Shown here piece after piece: positions 13,701 through 22,700 of a stretch of 64,000 nt of DNA (positions are counted from its first letter, which is position 1; the number at the start of each line of letters is the position of its first letter). Position numbers and translations under genes: made by a program. Location of the stretch: contig JAWNZC010000216.1 of NCBI GenBank assembly GCA_035771165.1, forward strand, positions 2,260,001 to 2,324,000, in the 5' to 3' direction. Under the pieces are notes generated by a model. It worked only from the letters and a program-made list of their open reading frames with translations, was not told where the DNA came from and made no database searches. This stretch comes from Paragorgia papillata (Eukaryota > Cnidaria > Anthozoa > Scleralcyonacea > Coralliidae).

Positions 13701-16700
13701 AAATCAAATATAAGTGACTTTTATCGCTAGGTTTTTCTCACGTTTCTGTAGCGGCTACAGAAATACAGTAATTCACAACAAACTACAGAAGCAGAAGTGG
13801 GAAGGTATTTCCATTATGACTGTAAATACTCTAAAATACTCACAATACCCCCAAAAAACATAACGACCATTGACTAGAGGCGCCTTCCAATTGACGAGGT
13901 TCGACTGGTCAGAATGGATTTAGTTTTGATTAGGACCAATTTTCTATAGTCTGACAGCTCTAAGTCTCAAACGCATTCTGTTCCGTTTTACCCCCTTAGC
14001 ACCCTAGCTAAGAAACAATAGATATGCAACGCATCGCGTTGGTTTCATGGCAAAGGACCCCCCGCTTTTATCCCGTTGTCGTGGGAAAATTATCGTAAAG
14101 CAAAGTGAAAAGAAAAGTTTGTAAACAGCCCAGATTGCATGTAGTTTTAATAACGAAATACTGACCTTTCAAGCAGAGTTCTTCATCAGAGTAAAAACTA
14201 GAGTGTTGTGTAGGCAGTGTTTTAGATAGAGCAAAGTTTAAAGATGGTAAACTGCTGAGAATAGTTTTAATAACGAAATACTGACGTTTCAAGCAGAGTC
14301 CTTCATCAGAGTAAAAACTAGAGTGTTGTGTAGGCAGTGTTTTAGATAGAGCAAAGTGAAAAGATGGTAAAATGCTTAGAATAGTATTATATATAATAAT
14401 AATAGTTTATAGAAACAGTACATAGAACGTTAAATTAAACTGCAATAGAGTACATGCAATACTTGTAATAACTATAGGAGGTAAAAGTCATGCAGCAGAA
14501 GCAATTTTACATGAATAATAAAAAGAACATTTAAGTGAATTTAATACAGTAGTACAAAATAAACTAACAAGCAGACGAAAACATATAGTTCAAGAGCATT
14601 GTACGTAATAATGTATAGCCCTAATCAAACGAGAACGCAAGTCATCGCAAGTTGGCAGTCGCGCTATCTCTGCCAGCCGCTCTGAATAGTTTCCCGAAAA
14701 TATCATGTACCGTGACAAAGTTAAAACTTGTTTAAAACACTCACGAAACCTTTATTTTGTTAATTGGGGTGTTCAAACGACCGCCACAGAAATTCTGACT
14801 ACCAACTTGCGATGACTTGTGTTCTCGTTTGATTAGGGCTTAACGTATTCATATATACATCCCAGAAATACAGAAAAAGAAATCGTAGCTAGAATAGCAA
14901 ACACAGCATCATCCGAGTACCTCACTGTAGTACAATTAATATTTTGCAATAAAATCAATTTTTAATTTTTTTTTAAATGCTGTAGGAGAAAGAGATTTTA
15001 TATTTTCCATCGTTTCATATCTTTGGGTTTCATTAACTCGAATAAAAAACTGATTAAATGCATCTGGCAGCAGATTCGTATAGAATTTATGTCAAGAAAT
15101 TTAATAATTTTAGTCTGTTTGAAGAGAGGACTGGAATGGTCATATAATTCTCAATGCTCGTTTTTGTAATAAATGAAGGGGATTTATCTACACAACGCTC
15201 TACTTTTTAGGTGTAAACCAGTCAAGTTTTTTATCATAAACTGAGGTTATCACAACTCTTGTGGTATCTCTTAGAAATAAAATACAAAATAAGATGAAAA
15301 GGAAACGATATGGGGTCACCACATGGAGTGAGTATCTCTTCGAAACCCTTCATTTTTATCTTATATTTTATTGTCTAAGAGATATCCACAAAAGTTGTGA
15401 TTGCCTCAGTTTATGATATAAAGAACTTGACTGGTTTACACCTTAAAGCAGAGATCCAACTATCTCTCTAATAAATCTCTCTAACTCTTTCCTGTCCTAA
15501 TAATCTGTCTGTAGTATTTTATTCTGGCTAACGCCAGACGATTCTATTCAGGAAAGCCCTCGGACAGGAATGAGTTTTAAACTATCTCTCTAACTCTTTC
15601 CTGTCCGAATTGGTCTTTAGTATTTTATTCTGGCTAACGCCAGACGATTCTATTCACCTCTGGGAAGCCCTCGGACAGGAATGAGTTTTAAACTATCTCT
15701 CTAACTCTTTCGTGTCCGAATTGGTCTTTAGTATTTTATTCTGGCTAACGCCAGACGATTTTATTCACCTCTGGGAAAGCCCTCAGACAGGAATGAGTTT
15801 TAAACTATCTCTCTAACTCTTTCCTGTCCGAATTGGTCTTTAGTATTTTATTCTGGCTAACGCCAGACGATTTTATTCACCTCTGGGAAAGCCCTCAGAC
15901 AGGAATGAGTTTTAAACTATCTCTCTAACTCTTTCGTGTCCGAATTGGTCTTTAGTATTTTATTCTGGCTAACGCCAGACGATTTTATTCACCTCTGGGA
16001 AAGCCCTCGGACAGGAATGATTTATAAACTATCTCTCTAACTCTTTCCTGTCCGAATTGGTCTTTAGTATTTTATTCTGGCTAACGCCAGACGATTTTAT
16101 TCACCTCTGGGATACAGGTAGTCTTTTAGTGTATAAGTGTTATACTTTGAAATCGACTGGTCTTATTATACCAGAAAATCACTGAAAACGAAAGCATTTT
16201 AACCAAGTGATATATTTAGAATGATAACTTTAGCTTAAATGGGCCACCAAGTGTGCTTAAATAATGCTTGTTGGCATGGTTTCAAAACTTTGCAATCAAT
16301 AGCATTTTTCTATGACTCGTAAACATTCATTCCAATAATGGTCTAACAACGTTGGTTCAACTACTGTGATAGACAGTGAGAGTTGTTAGTACAGTATTTT
16401 GTGTAAGATGTACACTGGTTCTTATGTCCTCTGGCGAAAAGAACACGAAATTTTAGTAAGAATTTATGCTTGAATAAATTAAAGTACCTATGCAACGAAA
16501 TTTCCAAGTTGGAAATAATAACATTGTTTGATATCGCTTCATTTGACTGTGAAAGTTTTAGGACGAACAATTAAATGGAAGTCTGTTTATTTAGCGTTTG
16601 AAGATCGTGCTTCTCCCCCTAAAAATTGAGACATCATTAAATAGTTGGCATAGTTGCACAAACTAATGATATCACTCGACCCAGACCCCAAATTCTGTGT

Positions 16701-19700
16701 ATATGAGAGAAAATAAAGGGATTTTGTCGTTCATTTTATGGTTAGAAACTTCGGATTTCATAAGTGAACTATTCACGAACATGTTTTAGTTGTCGAAAAT
16801 CGACAGTATATTCTTAATTACTCATAAGACGACTAAGTTGGATACGAAAGTAACGTGCTGTGTAGGCAGTATTGAAACAACAATCGAAATATAGGAAGGT
16901 TAGATAACTGCCGAAACAGAGAACGTAGGAGTCTAACGTTTCGAGCGAAGGCACTTCGTCAGAGAGTGAAAACGATCTATACACAGATAGGGCTTCGACT
17001 ATGTGTATTTTAAAACAAATAACTCGGTATGAATAAATTTTCACACCTTTGTGAACACTTTCCCACGAGAGTTTAGTTTTCTAAAGAGTGTTTTGAACAG
17101 TCTGTCCAATAACAATAAGAATTCATGTAGATCCTAGTGGTATCATTAGTTGTGGAATAATATATATGTTTCAACTTTTTGGGCCAAAAGCCCGTTTTTC
17201 AAACGCTAAACAAACATACTTTCCTTTAATTATTCGCCCTGAAACTTTCACAATCGAAAGAAGTAATCTCAAACTTTACTTTAATGTTATTTTCTCCAAC
17301 TTGAAAATATCGTTGCGAAAGGTTAATGTCCAAACGTAAACCTTGTTTGCGAAATATTTTTCTGGCATAACCGATCAAGGACGAAGAAATGTACGTCAAA
17401 ATAAGACATAAGCCAGGTTTTTGTAGGTTAATTCTGATCTAATAATACCTGAATAACACAAATTCCAGCATTCTATCTATCTCTCACACTTATCCACAAA
17501 GGAACGCCAAGGACCAGTGAAGGATACTTCCATTTTCGGTTAAAGCGTGCCTTAAACGCACCAAAATGACAAAACACTTACCTCTAACCCAATCACCTAT
17601 AGACTATCACGAGCTCAACTGCATGATCAACCTTATTCAACTGTTTTAAGCAAATCCCACATAGTATTCCAATTCAAAGTACAAAGGCCATTTTTGCGAC
17701 TATAAAAAGCTCTATAGTCCGTTTCAGCTTGCTTTTGAAATCCGATACGTATAATTGAAATGAACATTCCGAACTTACGTTGCAATGTTCCGAACTACGT
17801 TGCGAGGTAGATACAAATTTAAGTCGGCAATTTGTTTCTGCTTAACCAAGTATCTATTATTATATTCTATACAACAAATAATCTTCTTCTCCGTGATTTT
17901 ACCAAAGGAATTCAATTCAAAGCTTGTTAAATTCGAACTTCACGACGAACTTCACAACGAACTTCCGTACCAAGTTCCCAACCTTCCAACGAATGTTGAC
18001 AAACGAATTTCAAAAGGAAGCTGAAACTGACTATAACCCCACCTTGGTTGTTCAATTACAATCAACCTTTCCTAGAAGAGTCAATAGAAATACCCACCCA
18101 CCACTCCCCTACTGAAGCAACAAGTTGTCACATTAACAAAAAATCGAAGGGGAGGCTAAAGTGAACTTCTCCGATCTTAACAGTTTTTGGTCTGTTGAAA
18201 GATATAGTAACAATAAGTTTGTATGGCAATTTTAACAGCGCTGCTTTATATACTTTTCGAGATTTGTGGGATCAAACTTTGGTATCTTAGGGCCTGTTCA
18301 CACGAGACCGGGTTATCTCGGGGGGTAAGGTTATCCCTATCCCCCGAGATAACTCGGTGTTAGTTTATTTCCATGTTAAAAAAGTAAACCGTTCACATGA
18401 GACCGAGATAACTCGGGGGATTTTATCATGTGAAATAGGGTCAACTTTGACCCTAGCCCCCGAGTTATCCCTACCCCCCGAGATAACCCGCTCTCGTGTG
18501 AACAGCCCCTAAGGATGAATGTTCGCGCCAGGCGCGGCGTGGCCCACTGGGACACCCGGAGATTTCCCGGTGGGCCCCGAGGATCTATAGTGTGGACCCC
18601 AACAATTTGTGACGGGTGGGCCCAAATAATTTGTAGATCGCCTAGCTGGCTGGCCCCAATAATTTTTAAGCACTGCAGCATAACACTTGAAGTGCGATTT
18701 AGACAGTGCTGTGAGTAACTTCGTTACAAGTAACTAGTTACAGTAACTAATTACATTTTTAAATAACTGTAACTAGTTACTTTTTCTGAAGAAGTAACTG
18801 TAACTATAACTACAATCCTGGACAAAATTGTTGGGACACTTTGCCGATTTTGCCGATTTTCGCATAGTGTCCCAAGCACTTTTGTCCAGGAATTTTGCCG
18901 ATTTTCGCATAGTGTCCCAAGCACTTTTGTCCAGGATTGTCTGAAAATGACGAATTAAACAAAATCGAAGAAAAAAACAATATGGGGGCGGCGATTCTGC
19001 GCAGTTTGCTCGAAAATGACATAAATACGCTCCCACATGCATGAACAACAAATTGGTTCTGGGGTATAGAAGGTTTGATGAATATGTAAATTAAATAGAG
19101 CTCTCGTGCGGGTGGTACCGGTGCGGGTGGGAACTCTGCAGAGACTCTGCTCCAGTGATCCCTTCCCCATTGAGGGGGTAAGGGGGAGCAGAGATGGGGG
19201 CTCTTTTATTAAACTGTATATATTTTGCAATGTTACAAAGTTAAAAAGCTGTGTTTTATTGAAAAATCATAAACTCGTCATTTTCAGACAATCCTGGACA
19301 AAATTGTTGGGACACTTTGCCGATTTTGCCGATTTTCGCATAGTGTCCCAAGCACTTTTGTCCAGGAATTTTGCCGATTTTCGCATAGTGTCCCAAGCAC
19401 TTTTGTCCAGGAATTTTGCCGATTTTCGCATAGTGTCCCAAGCACTTTTGTCCAGGATTGTAGTTACTTTTTTTAAAGAACTGTAACTAGTTACAAATTC
19501 AGTTGAGGATGTCATTCTTTCTTGGTTTTGATATAATAATAAAGGTACATTATGTACACATTTGACTATTTCTGCTTAGTGACAACTATATTTAGGCATT
19601 TAGCTGTAAAAACATAATTATGGTACTGGCATCTAAAAACCAGTCATTTCTTTGTCGATTCTAGTAACACAGACAAAGGAATGTAACTTTGTAACTAGTT

Positions 19701-22700
19701 ACAAAATTTTTGAAGTAACTTTGTAACTGTAACTAGTTACTTTCTTTTCATTGTAACTTTTATCGGTAACTAGTTACTTTTCTAACGATGTAACTGTAAC
19801 TAGTTACAAAAAGTATGTAACTTTTACAGCACTGGATTTAGATTATGAAATATTGCAGTTCTATAGCGTTTTGAGTTAAGGCCATTTATCAGAGAAACGT
19901 ACAGTTCAATTCGTTTTATAAAACCTTTAGTATTTCGATATTTTTTTTCCAATCCAACGTTATCTATGCAGCACGTTTATTTTATAAATTTAAAAGTATA
20001 ATAAATATTGCAGTCGTTTTTTTCCTGTTTTTAAACTTTTAAAATTTTGCTAAAAGGTGTTGTTAGAACGCAGGGAATGTCATTTCAGACACCCCGAATT
20101 TCAAATTCTCTGAATTCCCTGAAAGTGGGCCCTAGAATGTCATTTCCCGGCCCCTATTTCAGAGCCACGCCGCCACTGGTTTCAGATGAAACTGAAAGAC
20201 GATGCATTTGTAATTGCTCTTCTACGGCGAGTTTTGACAGAATTTACACCTTGAGCTTGGTGTTGTGATTTGATATGCCGCGATTTTCCGCTTTTTTTCA
20301 CACTCGCTTTTCTGTCAGTGACAAAGGAGCATTTATAGTCTTGTCCGAATGGTTCATTATGTCCTCATTTTGATTCTGGACATTCTCCCAAAGACCATTT
20401 TCTTTGTGAATAGTTGTGAATAGTTGAATGCCAAAATATTTTCTGATATTTTGCTATTATTTAAAGTATTTTGTTAAAGGTCCCTATTGTGTACGAGGGA
20501 CAGTAGCTTTTCCCTGCTTCCTTCTCTGTCACAACATCATTCTTGGCTCTATTCTATTAATTAAGTGATAGGACATTAATTATTTTTTAGATCTGAAGAG
20601 ATTGAAAGAAATTCTCAGTTAAGAACTCGTGCTATGAGAGAGAAAGAGGACAAGAATCCATCCAGAATATATCGCTTTACACTCTTACGAGTCAAGTTTC
20701 CTGATGGAGTCATCTTGCAAGGTAAAGAAGCTGTTTGGCATTGGAGGGAGGGAGGGAGGGAGGGAGGGAGGGAGGGAGGGAGGGAGGGAGGGAGGGAGGG
20801 AGGGAGGGAGGGAGGGAGGGAGGGAGGGAGGGAGGGAGGGAGGGAGGGAGGGAGGGAGGGAGGGAGGGAGGGGAGGGAGGGAGGGAGGGAGGGAGGGAGG
20901 GAGGGAGGGAGGGAGGGAGGGAGGGAGGGAGGGAGGGAGGGAGGGAGGGGGAGGGAGGGAGGGAGGGAGGGAGGAAGGAAGGAAGGAAGGAAGGAAGGAA
21001 GGAAGGAAGGAAGGAAGGAAGGAAGGAAGGAAAGAAAGAAGGCAGGGAGGGACGGACGGACGGACGGACGGACGGACGGAGGGACGGAGGGACGGACGGA
21101 CGGAGGGAGAAAGAAATGAAGGACGCAATATTCTTGTTTTAAACTAACTTTTCCTTTACAATCTTTCTTCGTCAGGTACTTTTAACGCCCGTGAGAAAGC
21201 CTCGTCATTGATAACGTTTGTTAGAGAGCAACTTCAATCTGATTGGTTACCATTTATGTTATCAGAACCAGGTGGACACCAACTCACTCAGGAAGACTCG
21301 AGTTTTGTAGAGTTAGACCTGGTAAGCAATGTCCAAGTAGAACTCTATACACCACTTACATAATAGCGATTAATTTGAATATTCTTTTATGTGCATCTTT
21401 AAAGGGTATTGCCAATAAAAATTAAGTTTATCTCATTTGAAAGAACTCGTCAAATGGTATAAGAAGACCTTTTACAATTTTTCCGTATCTGTTTTGGTTT
21501 TGGAAATATTTCGACCAAACTCAGCGTGCTGTCCGCCATCTTGGAATTATTTTCGATGTGCAAAATTATGCATGTGACAAAATAAGCAGGGTAAAGTGAA
21601 ATTTTTATCTTGCCAACCTTATGACATGAGCTAGAAACTCGATTTTTTGTTGCGCTATTTCCATTTTAAATTGACCCACAACATTTAAAAAGCCTTCCGT
21701 GGAAATTTGGTCACCCACGGAGTAGTTTCATCAGGTTTATCCTGCTTTTGACGTCACCAATTTCCTAGTTAATTAGACCCAATATTACAACAAGATGGCA
21801 GACAGCACACTGTCTTTCGTCGAAATATTTCAAAACACAAGAAAGATACAGAAAAATTACAAAAGTCTTCTTATACCATTTGGCGAGTAATTTCAAATGG
21901 GACAAATTTAATTTTTATTGCCAATACCCTTTAATAAGCTTTTCTGGTTTCGTTTGTGTGTCTGTAATTCAAAAGAATCTTTGCTTCATAACGAGGCCAG
22001 AAAGGCTCATTTAGATGCACATAAAATAATATTTAAAATAGTGGCCATTGTGAATATTGTCTAAATTAAAGAGTTTTTTAAAGGTCAACTCAAGGCTTTA
22101 TATATGTATTAAAGCACGTAGGATCCGAATATGATGAAAAAAAATGTAATTGACTTTTTTTTTCGTTGATTCTCGTATGTTGAATTGACTAATTTTGAAG
22201 TATTTTTATAAAAAACCGTGTTGTATAAAGAGTCTGGCACTAGCAAGTGTGTGACGTCAACGGAGGAACGATTTTACGGTCCATTAAAGTAAACACACTC
22301 GAAAAGTGTCAAATACTTTAATACATGTGCGGTTGGAAACTTGCGCAAGTTATATTCATCATAAATCAGCTTTTCTTATGATTTCAATCGTCCAGGTTCA
22401 ACTGTTTACGTCACAAACTTGCTAGTGCCACACTCTTTATACAACACGGCTTTTTTTAGAATATTCTAGGGATTTTTGATGAAGTAAAATTCGAGTGTAG
22501 AATATATACATTTTAAGACCAAACCGGGACCAGTTGCGAAAAATGCAACTACACAGGCCTTCCGGCAGGAATTGAACGCACGACCTTGCGATTCTAGTGC
22601 AATGCTCTGACCACTGAGCCACGGAGGGCGTTGCCGAGAGCGTACTCGCGAGTTCTGTATACATACAGAGAGGATTGGGTATATTAGAAGTAATATTGGG

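Larger units (their letters stand above)
18528..20170 (-). mobile_element. Composite repeat element, copy A
   Basis: It matches 47914-48690 in the opposite orientation. Shared parts include AAGCACTGCAGCATAACACT, GTTCTATAGCGTTTTGAGTT-type sequence, and the end GGGGCCGGGAAATGACATTC ... CAGTGGCGGCGTGGCTC read on the minus strand. The CAGTGGCG terminus resembles a hAT end. Copy A is split by the hAT MITE at 18704-19834. No intact protein is visible. Confidence 0.7.

Noticed and set aside
18815..19460. LTR retrotransposon
   Set aside because: The direct-repeat ends are short tandem 45-bp units, with no primer-binding site, polypurine tract or coding sequence between them.
22557..22629. Functional tRNA-Ser(AGA)
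   Set aside because: No long variable arm, weak T stem, mismatch in the acceptor stem, and a SINE tail repeated next to it. Kept only as a tRNA-like SINE head.
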